64,000 nucleotides of DNA from Streptomyces xylophagus (GCF_000716435.1 NZ_JNWO01000030.1:1-64000), one strand, 5' to 3'. Shown: positions 45,539 to 53,693, numbered from the stretch's first letter. A program made the numbers and translations. Notes: a model not told the origin generated them from the letters alone.

Positions 45539-45679
45539 CTAGGCGTCGTGGTCGCACGTTTCGGTGGGGCAGGCTCCGCAGTCGAAGCAGTGGTCGCAGG
45601 CGCATGCCTCGCAGCCCGGTTTCTGGCACCGGATGTCGTGGCTCCGGCAGTACGGGAATGTGAACGGTGGCTCTTCCAT
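45539..45679 (-). CDS. Cys-rich 46-aa protein
   Basis: ATG 45679 follows GGAAGGGGGG and encodes 46 residues including FPYCRSHDIRCQKPGCEACA, then CDHCFDCGACPTETCDHDA. Ten cysteines plus three histidines suggest two zinc or iron-sulfur sites. It is the first gene after the promoter at 45697-45725. It matches no family known to me. It could be a small zinc-ribbon regulator. Confidence 0.65.
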   Translation of the reverse strand: MEEPPFTFPYCRSHDIRCQKPGCEACACDHCFDCGACPTETCDHDA

Positions 45680-45696
45680 GCCCCCCTTCCGATTCT

Positions 45697-45725
45697 ATTC
45701 TATATGCATTCAGGGGGGAGTTCAA
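45697..45725 (-). promoter_or_regulatory. Repeated early promoter, copy 1
   Basis: Minus strand: TTGAAC, 17-bp spacer, TAGAAT inside TGCATATAGAATAGAA. It drives the Cys-rich gene and its followers. The same core recurs at 48197, 49148, 55354 and 59264. Confidence 0.65.
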
Positions 45726-45750
45726 GATCGAATAAGGCAATTTCCGCAGG

Positions 45751-46809
45751 TCAGGCCGCTACATCGCGCATCAGGGCTTCGACCTTCTGGATGGCAGAGA
45801 GGAAAACGGCATGCGAGTGCAGCCGATCGCGCCGTTCCAGGGACTCCAGCGCCTCCCGGGCGGCCCTGGCGTACACGTTGCCTTCGTGCAGGGTGTCGCC
45901 GCACCCGATGAGTACGTGCGGGCCGAGGTCCCAGAGGATCGCGTTGACGGCGGCGCCCGCGGCTGCGATGGGGTCGATGTCCGTCAGGCACCATCCGAAC
46001 TGGTGCGGGTCGATGCCGCGTTCGCGCATGACTTGTACGGCGGCGCGATACATGCCGCCGGTGCCGCCCGCGGGCTCGTCGAACTTCATGCCGGGCTCAA
46101 GCGGCCTGTCGTCGAGCACCATCCTGGCCATCAGGTAGGCGACGTCCGGTGGCGTGTGTATCTCCGCGAGTGCGTCGTGAGCACCCTTGGAGCGCATGAC
46201 GGCAAGGAGGGTTCCGATCACGTCGGTGGTGGCGCGGAGATCGGGGTCGTCGCTGGTGGTCAGATGCAGGAGTCCGTTGGTGATCGCGGTCTCGACGACG
46301 GCTCGCACGGCGGCGGCTCGCCGAGCATCGGGCTCCTCGTCGTCAACCCACTTGTGGAGGGGCGTGGCCCGGTCTATGAGGTCGGGGCGCATGATCCACA
46401 TGCGGGCCCAGCACTCACGGAAGGCCGCCAGCAGCTCGGCGTCGTCGAGGCTGAGCCACCAGTCGGCGGCGAGGTACGCGTCCGGGCCTCGCAGGGGCCA
46501 CAGGGCGAGCGCGGCGACGGTACCGATGGGGATTTCGATGCTGCTCCCCCCATGCGCGTGGTGCCAGGCCGAGCTGACGGCCTCCGCCAGGTCGAAGGCG
46601 TGGGCGTGCGGGTTCCTCTGTGACGGGCGGTACTGGCCCAGCGTGCGCTTGACCGCGGCGAGCGCGGGGCGGGGCTGGGTGGCGATCGTGACGGGTTGGG
46701 GCGCCGGCGGAAGATCGGTGAGAAATCTGCGCGGCGGTGCTTCGGGGGCGGCTGGGGCGGGCTGTTGTTCGGGCTCACTGGCGTTGGCGAACAGGTCGAG
46801 TTGGCTCAT
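45751..46809 (-). CDS. N6-type DNA methylase-like protein lacking NPPY/F motif
   Basis: 352 aa from ATG 46809 with AGGAG upstream. EIHTPPDVAYLMARMVLDD and FDEPAGGTGGMYRAAVQVM (residues ~243-261) are the entry and SAM-binding motifs of type I-like N6 methylases; CLTDIDPIAAAGA binds the SAM ribose. After CGDTLHEG no NPPF/Y catalytic loop is seen, so it may bind SAM without methylating adenine. An N-terminal helical domain precedes it. It lies in a phage-type early cluster, where anti-restriction roles are common (inference). Confidence 0.75.
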   Translation of the reverse strand: MSQLDLFANASEPEQQPAPAAPEAPPRRFLTDLPPAPQPVTIATQPRPALAAVKRTLGQYRPSQRNPHAHAFDLAEAVSSAWHHAHGGSSIEIPIGTVAALALWPLRGPDAYLAADWWLSLDDAELLAAFRECWARMWIMRPDLIDRATPLHKWVDDEEPDARRAAAVRAVVETAITNGLLHLTTSDDPDLRATTDVIGTLLAVMRSKGAHDALAEIHTPPDVAYLMARMVLDDRPLEPGMKFDEPAGGTGGMYRAAVQVMRERGIDPHQFGWCLTDIDPIAAAGAAVNAILWDLGPHVLIGCGDTLHEGNVYARAAREALESLERRDRLHSHAVFLSAIQKVEALMRDVAA

Positions 46810-46841
46810 GCGGTCTCCTGGATTCGGTTCGATCGAGGCAT

Positions 46842-46869
46842 CCCGTGGCGGCCCGCAGGCCGCCACGGG
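46842..46869 (-). terminator. Perfect 12-bp intercistronic hairpin
   Basis: CCCGTGGCGGCC-CGCA-GGCCGCCACGGG, placed between the hypothetical gene ending at 46876 and the methylase start. Confidence 0.65.
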
Positions 46870-46875
46870 GGAAGG

Positions 46876-47475
46876 TCAGCGCACTGTGCGCCGTAGGCGC
46901 CGGAGCGTGGCGGCGGCCTCTTCCGTGCGACCCGCCGCCGTGTGCGCGGCGTGCCGCAACAGCTCGGTCAGTTCCTCGGTGGTGACCTGGGCGAGCAGAT
47001 CGGTGAGGCTGAGGTGCCATTGATCAGCGAGGCGGTAGGGATATCCAAGCGCCAGGGTGAGCACGACGCCGGTGACGAGCCGGTCCGTGCATTCAGCGCA
47101 GAGACCGAGCTGACGACCGATCCGGTGGATAGCGTCGGCGTCGGCGAGGAGAGCCGTCTTCGGTATGGCCTCGTGGGCAAGCCTGGCTGTTTCCTGCTCT
47201 CGCTGCACGAACGCCTCCCAGTTCAGGCGGGCGTCGGCTTCTCGGCCCTCGGCCTTGAGGGCGGCACTCGCGAGGGTGGCCTCGAATCGGGGGGTCGAGA
47301 GGGACCGCAGGACGTACTGATCGGGCGTGAGTCCGATGTAGGCCACGGCGGGGTCGCGGGACTCACCGCTGAAGTGGTGAAGGGTGACCAGTAGCGCGGC
47401 CTCGACCGTGGTGGGGCGGAGGCTCAAGCGGCTTACGACGCTCGCGCACAGGTCCTTCAGCATGTCGGGGTTCAT
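46876..47475 (-). CDS. Hypothetical helical phage protein
   Basis: 199 aa from ATG 47475 with TTGGAG upstream. Mostly alpha-helical (DMLKDLCASVVSRLSLRPTT, LLAQVTTEELTELLRHAAH) with two Cys in GLCAECTDRL. No known family. It may be co-transcribed with the gene at 47493. Confidence 0.65.
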   Translation of the reverse strand: MNPDMLKDLCASVVSRLSLRPTTVEAALLVTLHHFSGESRDPAVAYIGLTPDQYVLRSLSTPRFEATLASAALKAEGREADARLNWEAFVQREQETARLAHEAIPKTALLADADAIHRIGRQLGLCAECTDRLVTGVVLTLALGYPYRLADQWHLSLTDLLAQVTTEELTELLRHAAHTAAGRTEEAAATLRRLRRTVR

Positions 47476-47492
47476 GTCAGTCTCCAATGGGG

Positions 47493-47777
47493 TTACTTGG
47501 GCCGTTGGTTGGCAGCGAGGTATGCCTCTGCGGCGGCGTGGCGTGCCGGGTTGGTGACGAGTTCCTCGGCCCAGATCCGGCCGGCGATCTCTGCGGCGGC
47601 GTCCTGGTCGGGCGCGGCGATGACATAGGCGAGCTGGCCGGATGTCTCCAGTTCGGCGCACCGTTTGTCGTGGGCCGCGTCACCCTCGGGAGGGGCTTCG
47701 ACGGCAACGACGTCCATCTGTGCGGGGGTCGGCTCCCGGTAGATGACCCACCACTGCCGTGCGGGTGGACTGGTCAT
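47493..47777 (-). CDS. Hypothetical small protein
   Basis: 94 aa from ATG 47777 with AAAGGAGAG upstream. It begins MTSPPARQWWVIYREPTPAQ and contains LAYVIAAPDQDAAAEIAGRI, suggesting a compact alpha/beta fold. No function recognised. Confidence 0.65.
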   Translation of the reverse strand: MTSPPARQWWVIYREPTPAQMDVVAVEAPPEGDAAHDKRCAELETSGQLAYVIAAPDQDAAAEIAGRIWAEELVTNPARHAAAEAYLAANQRPK

Positions 47778-47806
47778 AGCTCTCCTTTGGTGTTCAGGGG
47801 CGAGCG

Positions 47807-48154
47807 TCAGGCCTGGGGGTCTGGCGCGGAGTAGTGGGTGAGGAGTTCCGCGATCTCTCGGCCGATGTGGTCCATGAGCGTGCGGATCTGCTTCCTGTCA
47901 CCGCGCAGGTAGAGGGCCAGGTCGAGGACTTCGGGGGCGGCGGCGTAGGCGAGCAGCTCCCGGTACTGCTCGACGGTGAGGGGTTCGAGGTCGCCGGGGC
48001 GCAGCGCCCAGGAGGCGACGGCTGCGCTGTCGGCGAGGCGCTTGGCGGCGCGGAGCGTGGCGGTGTCGGGCGCGCGGGCGATAAGGATGAGGAACATCGC
48101 ACCGAAGTGGTGGTCCGGCGTGTTGATGACCGGTACCGAGGGGCGAGCGGGCAC
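47807..48154 (-). CDS. Hypothetical small protein
   Basis: 115 aa from GTG 48154 with GGAGG upstream. First gene after the promoter at 48197-48225. Helical throughout (LRAAKRLADSAAVASWAL, RTLMDHIGREIAELLTHY). No family recognised. Confidence 0.65.
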   Translation of the reverse strand: MPARPSVPVINTPDHHFGAMFLILIARAPDTATLRAAKRLADSAAVASWALRPGDLEPLTVEQYRELLAYAAAPEVLDLALYLRGDRKQIRTLMDHIGREIAELLTHYSAPDPQA

Positions 48155-48196
48155 GGATGCCTCCGGTTGAGGATGAACGGGGCCCCAGATGCTTCT

Positions 48197-48225
48197 TTTC
48201 TATATGCATTCAGGGGGTATTGCAG
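48197..48225 (-). promoter_or_regulatory. Repeated early promoter, copy 2
   Basis: Minus strand: CTGCAA, 17-bp spacer, TAGAAA within TGAATGCATATAGAAAAG. Weaker match than the other copies; it precedes the gene starting at 48154. Confidence 0.5.
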
Positions 48226-48312
48226 CCCCGCGAACAAGCACGGGGGGTCAGCCCTGGCCGATGTCGACCACGAGCGGCGCTCCGCCGACAGGGCGGCCAA
48301 CCTCGCCGACGA

Positions 48313-48711
48313 CTACCACCGGAGGTGACCGATCTCGCGAGGGGGCAGGCCGCGGGGATTGGCAGGGAGAGGGACGGCGATGTCGCGCTCGTCGGCCATC
48401 GGGTGGACGAAGTAGTAGCCGGGCGGGTGAGTGCGCAGATCTGCGAGCCGAGCGAGGAAGCACAGATCGGCGGTGAGCTTGTCCCAGATGGGGTCCGGCC
48501 GCTTCAGCAGGTCGAACCGCAGCAGGAGTCGACCGTCGTCGCTATGCAGACTCAACAGGGCATAGCCGGGCTCGTCGCGGGTGGCGACGAGAGTCCTGAT
48601 GCGCGGCTCGATTGCCACCGCCGTCACGGCCATGCGCCGCAGTACGGCGCGGGCGAGGTTGCGGGTGGCCTCACACACCCGCCGGTCCGCGAGCGGGCAG
48701 GGGTCTTGCAC
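48313..48711 (-). CDS. Hypothetical phage protein
   Basis: 132 aa from GTG 48711 with AAGGAGG upstream. Contains LLSLHSDDGRLLLRFDLLKR and PGYYFVHPMADERDIAVPLP, a beta-rich middle. No catalytic motif recognised. Confidence 0.65.
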   Translation of the reverse strand: MQDPCPLADRRVCEATRNLARAVLRRMAVTAVAIEPRIRTLVATRDEPGYALLSLHSDDGRLLLRFDLLKRPDPIWDKLTADLCFLARLADLRTHPPGYYFVHPMADERDIAVPLPANPRGLPPREIGHLRW

Positions 48712-48739
48712 TTCACACGCCTCCTTGGCGTAAGGCCGC

Positions 48740-48774
48740 CCGGCGGCCGGGATGCGGTGGTCACCGGCCGCCGG
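48740..48774 (-). terminator. Intercistronic hairpin
   Basis: CCGGCGGCCGG pairs perfectly with CCGGCCGCCGG around a 13-base loop, between the genes at 48793 and 48711. Confidence 0.55.
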
Positions 48775-48792
48775 ACGGAGTCGTTGACGGCG

Positions 48793-49095
48793 TCAGCCGA
48801 CGCGGATGGGACGGTTCTGCAGGTCCAGGAAGATGCAGGTGGCTGCGGCGGTGGGCATGTAGTCGGCCACGATGCGACCGCCCTCGTCCCAGGTGAGGAG
48901 TTGGACCAGGACGTCGAGCAGCGGCTCGGGGAGCATCTGCCGCCAGTTGTCGTAGTCGGTGCCGGGGAACCATTCCTCGCAGGTCCGCTGGAGGGATTCC
49001 GCGATGGCCTCGGCCAGCCGGTCCGCCTGGGCGGAGCTGATCTGCTCGGCGCCCAGGCGCTGGCGGATGCCCTCGAGACTGAAGGGGTCTGTCAC
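48793..49095 (-). CDS. Hypothetical small protein
   Basis: 100 aa from GTG 49095 with AGGAG upstream. Acidic and helical (SSAQADRLAEAIAESLQRTC) with a Trp-rich centre (EEWFPGTDYDNWRQML). First gene after the promoter at 49148-49176. Function unknown. Confidence 0.65.
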   Translation of the reverse strand: MTDPFSLEGIRQRLGAEQISSAQADRLAEAIAESLQRTCEEWFPGTDYDNWRQMLPEPLLDVLVQLLTWDEGGRIVADYMPTAAATCIFLDLQNRPIRVG

Positions 49096-49113
49096 GGTCT
49101 CTCCTGACGGTTG

Positions 49114-49138
49114 AAGAAGGGGGCCGCTCCCCCTTCTT
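49114..49138 (-). promoter_or_regulatory. Leader hairpin at transcript start
   Basis: AAGAAGGGGG and CCCCCTTCTT form a perfect 10-bp stem around CCGCT. It starts about 10 bases after the -10 box of the promoter at 49148, so it would cap the mRNA 5' end. Similar hairpins follow promoters at 55354 and 59264. Confidence 0.55.
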
Positions 49139-49147
49139 TCTGATTCT

Positions 49148-49176
49148 ATTCTATATGCATTTGGGAGGGAGGCAAG
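49148..49176 (-). promoter_or_regulatory. Repeated early promoter, copy 3
   Basis: Minus strand: CTTGCC, 17-bp spacer, TAGAAT within ATGCATATAGAATAGAA. Confidence 0.62.
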
Positions 49177-49210
49177 ATTTCCGGCGGATTTTCTTGATCA
49201 CCGAGGGACT

Positions 49211-49894
49211 TTATTTCCGCAGGTCAGCAGCTACGTCCGCAGGGGTGAGGTCGCGTATGTGGAGGACGAGCCGCGCTCCCTCGACCACGTGCCCCATGCG
49301 CATGTCCGGGCCGACGACGCGCGTGTGGTCGTCGTCGGCCAGGACGCCTTGGTCCACGAGCCCGTCGACGCACGCCTTGAAGCTGGGGTACCAGTTGGCC
49401 GGGTCTCTCCTCTGCCGGTCTTCGGGGTGCAGGACGCCGATGATGTGGACCCGTTCCAGGGGCGGCACCGCGCGCGAGGCGGCCCAGGCCGCGCGCCTCA
49501 GCACCCTGGTGATCTCCGCGCGCTTGTGGTGGTGGAGCCGCTGGTTGGCGTTCAGGAGTGTCAGCCGGGGCGGCAGCGCGACCCTGAACTGGCGACCGGG
49601 CATCCCCTCGAACCAGTCCGGTTCCTCCTCGCCCGGAACGCCGACCGGGGGTACCGCTGTGGGCGGCGCGGACTCTGTTGGGTCGGGGGCGTATCCGCTC
49701 CGGCGCGGCACGCCGGCGTTGGTGAAGGCCGACGTGTGCAAGGCGGAGATCAGCATGAGGCGGCTTCTGCGGCCAGTCGCGGCGTCGGCGACCAGGGCGC
49801 GCATGTCCCCCGGCTCGTACTGCTCGATCCGGATACGGATGCTGTCCCGCGGGTCGCAGGCAACGAAGATCCGTCCGGGCTTGATATGGGTCAC
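49211..49894 (-). CDS. RusA-like Holliday-junction resolvase
   Basis: 227 aa from GTG 49894, overlapping the upstream membrane-protein gene by GTGA. The C-terminal 130 residues match RusA: LTLLNANQRLHHHKRAEITR, then RQRRDPANWYPSFKACVDGL with acidic residues, and VLADDDHTRVVGPDMRMG. RusA cleaves four-way junctions in phage recombination. The first 100 residues are an added N-terminal region. Confidence 0.8.
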   Translation of the reverse strand: MTHIKPGRIFVACDPRDSIRIRIEQYEPGDMRALVADAATGRRSRLMLISALHTSAFTNAGVPRRSGYAPDPTESAPPTAVPPVGVPGEEEPDWFEGMPGRQFRVALPPRLTLLNANQRLHHHKRAEITRVLRRAAWAASRAVPPLERVHIIGVLHPEDRQRRDPANWYPSFKACVDGLVDQGVLADDDHTRVVGPDMRMGHVVEGARLVLHIRDLTPADVAADLRK

Positions 49895-50115
49895 CTGCGG
49901 CCCCGGTCGACGAGATCCGACAGGGCCTTCGCCGCCACCGCCGCCGGCCACGCGACGATGACCACCGCGAGGTACAAGGAGACGGCGCCCGGCCGCAGTT
50001 GGCAGAGCAGTCGCAGGATCGGGTCGTGAGCCAGCAGCCTCCGGAAGGCGTTCGCCAGGATCACCACTCCCGCTGCCCATACAAGGAGGACAAGCAGTCC
50101 GAGCACGCTGGTCAC
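49891..50115 (-). CDS. Small two-helix membrane protein
   Basis: 74 aa from GTG 50115 with GGTGGAGG upstream. Helices VLGLLVLLVWAAGVVILANA and VSLYLAVVIVAWPAAVAA. Overlaps genes on both sides by 4 bp. Function unknown; not obviously a holin. Confidence 0.65.
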   Translation of the reverse strand: MTSVLGLLVLLVWAAGVVILANAFRRLLAHDPILRLLCQLRPGAVSLYLAVVIVAWPAAVAAKALSDLVDRGRR

Positions 50116-50459
50116 GCCTCCACCTTTCTGGTGTCGACGTTGACCCAGACCGTACGAAGGACGCGGGCTTGGGCCAGGCGCAGGGCGAGGGAAGCGGCAC
50201 GACCGTTGCGGTGCGCCGCGAAGCCCGCGCAGATGGCCGGGGCATCGGTGCCGAGTGTGGCGTGGCAGACGATGTGCCCCTCCTTGGCGATGGCGTTGGC
50301 GACCATCTCCGCCACGCGCCCCTCTTCCAGGCGCATCAGGTTGCCCGGCCGGAAGATGCACGTCCCGCATCGCCCCGCGCAGATCCGAACGCTCCATGTC
50401 GCCGGGTCGGCAACATCGTGGCGCAGTCCGTCGGGCGAGTAGGTGGCAGAGCTGGTCAT
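50112..50459 (-). CDS. Cys-containing phage protein, possible metal site
   Basis: 115 aa from ATG 50459. VRICAGRCGTCIFRPGNLMR, then GHIVCHATLGTDAPAICAGF: five Cys and one His spaced like a small zinc or iron-sulfur domain. This type recurs in actinobacterial phages as a protein of unknown role. It overlaps its neighbours by 4 bp. Confidence 0.68.
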   Translation of the reverse strand: MTSSATYSPDGLRHDVADPATWSVRICAGRCGTCIFRPGNLMRLEEGRVAEMVANAIAKEGHIVCHATLGTDAPAICAGFAAHRNGRAASLALRLAQARVLRTVWVNVDTRKVEA

Positions 50460-51160
50460 CGATCGGCCCCCGGAGTGGCGGCGCGTACTGCCTCACCGGT
50501 CGCTGCGAGCAGCATCTCCAGACAGTGGGAGAACAGTTCGGGGTCTGGCGCGGTGAAAGCGGCCCCGTACAGGGCGAGCGTGGTCGCGGTGTCCCCGTTG
50601 GCGAACGCGATGATGAAGCGGGCTGCGAAGAGGTGCGGCTGCGGGAGGATGTCCTCGGGACGGCTGCCGTCTGTAGTCAGAAGGATCCAGGACGCCGTGT
50701 CGGGATCGAGTCCCTGCATCTTCGCCAAGGCTACCTTCGCCATGACTGCGAGTCCCGTCGCGACGCCGTACAGCAGCGAGGGCGTCCCGTTCCGCGCGAG
50801 GTCCGCCAGGACTCCCCGGGCCTGGTCGTGGCGTCCCTCCGTCCAGTGGGAGACCGCCTCGGCAAGACGCTCGGCAACCATGGGGGAAGTCTCTGTGGTG
50901 TCCCCGTTCGTCGGCATGACCGGCACAGTCCAGGTTCCGGGCTGGCCCTGGACCTCTCTCCACCCGTTCACCGCGTCCAGGGTTCGGGCGTCGGGCCGGA
51001 TCATGTAGCCGTGCTCGATCAGCCGGTGACCGGCGCTGGCCGGGCGGAAGCTGTCCCAGTCGAAGAAGAGGTGCGCCAAGTAGATGCCGTGGTCCTCGTC
51101 CAGAACTCGAATCCGGTAGCCGTCCGGCGTGCCGGTGCATATTGCGGTCAGGTTGTTCAC
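50456..51160 (-). CDS. Hypothetical phage protein
   Basis: 234 aa from GTG 51160 with GAGAGGAA upstream. An N-terminal beta-rich part (YRIRVLDEDHGIYLAHLFFD) precedes a helical C-terminal half (AEAVSHWTEGRHDQARGVLA). No family recognised. Confidence 0.65.
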   Translation of the reverse strand: MNNLTAICTGTPDGYRIRVLDEDHGIYLAHLFFDWDSFRPASAGHRLIEHGYMIRPDARTLDAVNGWREVQGQPGTWTVPVMPTNGDTTETSPMVAERLAEAVSHWTEGRHDQARGVLADLARNGTPSLLYGVATGLAVMAKVALAKMQGLDPDTASWILLTTDGSRPEDILPQPHLFAARFIIAFANGDTATTLALYGAAFTAPDPELFSHCLEMLLAATGEAVRAATPGADR

Positions 51161-51179
51161 TGCGATTCCTCTCGGTTGG

Positions 51180-51632
51180 TCAGGGAGCGTCGGGGAGTTC
51201 GAGCTGCTGCGCGGCCTGCTCCTCCGCGTCCAGTGGGTTCGGTCCGGGGCGGTAGTGGGGCAGGCACCGGGGGCACTGCTGCTCTACGGCCCGGCGGTGA
51301 GCGCGAGATCCGGCGGCCGTGCCGCACGATTTGCGGATGACCGGGGCTGGCAGCTCGGTGGGGTCGGCGTCCGGAAGCTCGTGGATGATCACGCCGTTGA
51401 GCCAGATCCGGCCGCCGCAGATGCCGGTGAACAGGCTTTTGGCTGGGACGACTTGCCGGATGCAGGCGGCCCGATAGGGGCAGCCGCCGCAGACGTAGAG
51501 GACGGGTTCGCAGATGGCGACGAGTTCGATGCCGTTCTTCCATCTGTCGTCGGCAACGGCGAAGTCCTCGTCGCCGAAGCATGGGGCGTGGTCGGTGACG
51601 TGGGTGCCGATCAGGGTTCGTGATCCGGTCAC
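51180..51632 (-). CDS. WhiB-like iron-sulfur regulator
   Basis: 150 aa from GTG 51632, overlapping the upstream C5-methylase gene by GTGA. Cys in HAPCFGDEDF (Cys18) and the cluster CEPVLYVCGGCPYRAACIRQ give the WhiB pattern C...CxxCx5C (Cys18, 48, 51, 57), with an additional Cys41. GICGGRIWLNG replaces the usual G(V/I)WGG turn. WhiB proteins bind a 4Fe-4S cluster and the principal sigma factor. Phage copies can interfere with host WhiB regulation. The basic C-terminal tail that normally binds DNA is weak here. Confidence 0.72.
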   Translation of the reverse strand: MTGSRTLIGTHVTDHAPCFGDEDFAVADDRWKNGIELVAICEPVLYVCGGCPYRAACIRQVVPAKSLFTGICGGRIWLNGVIIHELPDADPTELPAPVIRKSCGTAAGSRAHRRAVEQQCPRCLPHYRPGPNPLDAEEQAAQQLELPDAP

Positions 51633-53134
51633 AGGACGGGCTCCAATCGCTGGCCTATCCACCGGGCGACGTTGACCGAGACCGCGTTGCCTGCCTGCGC
51701 GGTCTGCTCGGCCTGGTTGCCGTAGACGACGTACTTCTTGGGGAACCGCTGCCCTTCGAGCTGTTCACGGGGCTTGAGCATCCGGAAGTAGCAGTCGTTG
51801 ATGTCCGGGGCGTTTTGCACCAGAGCGGCTGAGTCGCGGGTGGAGAGGGTGTGGACGGGTTCGGCGGCCGTCTTCACCGCGGCCTTGCGGTACGGCACGA
51901 CGAGGGTGTTCCGCGCGCGGTCAGGCACTGTGCCGGCGTGCGTGACGAGGGCGTGGTGGTTGCCCTGGGCGGTGACGACGCTGAGCGGGTCGCTCGCGGG
52001 GCTGGCGGTGGCGTGGTTGCGGTACTCGATGATGAACGGGTCCATCGTCAGCAGGGCTTCGCTCTCGCGGGTGGTGCGAGTACGCATCGGCACGTCGACG
52101 GGGACGGCGTCGGTGTTCCACGAGCCGCCGGTCGGTACCAGAAGCGCATCGCCCTGCTTCACCGTCCGGACGGGCATCGGCCGGTCCTCGACGGCGTACG
52201 CCCTGTCCCCACCGTCTTTGCCGTGGGTGAGCGAGATCGAGTACGGGCGCCAGGGGAACTTGAGGCGGCCCGCGCGGATGCGGTCCATGGTGGTGTCCGC
52301 GAGGGGCTTTTTGCGGTCGCCGATCCGCTTCCCAAGGTCGCTGAAGTCGATGATGTCGCTGGCCGGGCGTACGTACGGCTCGACCATGGCGTGGCGGCAA
52401 CGGGTGTTGGGGCAGCGGTAGATGTAGTCGCGCCGGTACTTCCCGATGCGCAGGCCATCGGTCTTGGTCCACGACTGGACGGCGTACACGTCCTCACCGC
52501 AGTCGACGCAGGGAGCAAGTGGCCTGGGCTCCAGGTCGGGCTTGCGCATGGTCTTGAGGGTGAAGACCACGTACATCCGATCACGCCACTGCGGGGCGCG
52601 CAGGTTGACCTCGTCGCCGACGTGGGCGCTGCTGACGCACACGATCTGGTACTGGTATCCGAGCAATTCCATGGCTTGGAGCCAGGTCGCGAACAGGATC
52701 CAGTCCAGGCCGAATTCGACGACGTTCTCGACGACGATGGCCTTGAACCGCTTGGCTTCAGCGGCTCGCACCACGCACCATGCGGTTACCCGGGTCGCCT
52801 CGAAGGCGTCCTTGGTGAGGGACTCCCAGTCGTCGCGTTCCTCTTCGAGCAGGTCGAGGAGATCGAGTTGGTTGGTCTCTCGAGCCTTGCCGCCCGCGGG
52901 GCTGATCTCGGTGCAGATGACGGATGCCCACAGGGCCTCGGCCTTGGGCAGCATGCGCATGGGGAAGCCGTCGCTGAGCGTCATGACGGCGTGCTCGCTG
53001 TTGGGATGGTTGGCGGCGTGCGTTTCGATCGCGAGCCGCCAGTGGTTGATGCCGAGCAACAGCTCGTGCCCGGCTTCAACAAGTCCAGTGCTGCTGCCGC
53101 CCGCGCCACACAAAAGGTCAATCCACGTGGCCAT
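51629..53134 (-). CDS. C5-cytosine DNA methyltransferase
   Basis: 501 aa from ATG 53134. Motif I IDLLCGAGGSSTGLVEAG; motif IV reads SVICTEISPAGGK with catalytic Cys74 but Ile instead of the usual Pro. Motif VI is IVVENVVEF; the final motif is GNAVSVNVARWIG. A Cys4-like insertion (CVDCGEDVYA, CPNTRCRHAM) sits in the variable region. It methylates cytosine in DNA, likely protecting phage DNA. No restriction enzyme is adjacent, so it is an orphan. Confidence 0.85.
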   Translation of the reverse strand: MATWIDLLCGAGGSSTGLVEAGHELLLGINHWRLAIETHAANHPNSEHAVMTLSDGFPMRMLPKAEALWASVICTEISPAGGKARETNQLDLLDLLEEERDDWESLTKDAFEATRVTAWCVVRAAEAKRFKAIVVENVVEFGLDWILFATWLQAMELLGYQYQIVCVSSAHVGDEVNLRAPQWRDRMYVVFTLKTMRKPDLEPRPLAPCVDCGEDVYAVQSWTKTDGLRIGKYRRDYIYRCPNTRCRHAMVEPYVRPASDIIDFSDLGKRIGDRKKPLADTTMDRIRAGRLKFPWRPYSISLTHGKDGGDRAYAVEDRPMPVRTVKQGDALLVPTGGSWNTDAVPVDVPMRTRTTRESEALLTMDPFIIEYRNHATASPASDPLSVVTAQGNHHALVTHAGTVPDRARNTLVVPYRKAAVKTAAEPVHTLSTRDSAALVQNAPDINDCYFRMLKPREQLEGQRFPKKYVVYGNQAEQTAQAGNAVSVNVARWIGQRLEPVL

Positions 53135-53144
53135 GTGGGTAGTT

Positions 53145-53159
53145 GTTCTCCAAGAGGTC
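53145..53159 (-). promoter_or_regulatory. Repeated leader GACCTCTTGGAGAAC, copy 2
   Basis: Minus strand; upstream of the C5-methyltransferase ATG 53134 (10-bp gap). Confidence 0.7.
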
Positions 53160-53164
53160 CTGCG

Positions 53165-53193
53165 CGCCCGGCCCTGCGTCGCGGGGCCGGGCG
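53165..53193 (-). terminator. Intercistronic hairpin
   Basis: CGCCCGGCCC pairs perfectly with GGGCCGGGCG, just before leader copy 2. Confidence 0.6.
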
Positions 53194-53203
53194 ACAGCCG
53201 AGA

Positions 53204-53686
53204 TCAGTAAGTGCGGAGCCCGCCGTGTGCCTGCGCACGGCGCAGGAAGGTGATCCAGTGCCCCCACACCGGGTCGCCCACGGGCATTTCGGCGATGGCC
53301 ACGCCTGGGTGGGCGTCATAGGCGGTGAGGGCGGCGGTGATCTCGGCGACCGTCACGAGGAAGGCGTCGTTGTAGAAGAGCTTGTACCTGGGTATGCCGG
53401 TCGGCGCCGCCTCGGAGGCATCCTTGACGGCCTGGTAGGCGGTCCGGAATTCGGCGATGCGGTTCGCCGTGCTCTCGTCGAGCTTGGTGCCGGGCCGGTG
53501 GGTCACACCCTCCAGCCCGTATTCGGTCAGCTGGGGGTATGACGGTTTGGGCAGCTCGACGAGCATCCCAAAGTTGTTCATCGCGTCGAGGGCGCGCGGC
53601 ATCGCGGTGTAGGCGAACCGAAAGTAGTTCTGGTCCCCTTCGGCGGGCTTTCCATCGGAGGTCTGGATGTAGATGTCGTATCCCAC
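53204..53686 (-). CDS. Hypothetical phage protein
   Basis: 160 aa from ATG 53686, behind leader copy 3. It begins MGYDIYIQTSDGKPAEGDQN and carries FRFAYTAMPRALDAMNNFGM, then GHWITFLRRAQAHGGLRTY. This resembles short phage proteins of unknown role. No motif of known activity. Confidence 0.68.
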   Translation of the reverse strand: MGYDIYIQTSDGKPAEGDQNYFRFAYTAMPRALDAMNNFGMLVELPKPSYPQLTEYGLEGVTHRPGTKLDESTANRIAEFRTAYQAVKDASEAAPTGIPRYKLFYNDAFLVTVAEITAALTAYDAHPGVAIAEMPVGDPVWGHWITFLRRAQAHGGLRTY

Positions 53687-53693
53687 GGGGGGT

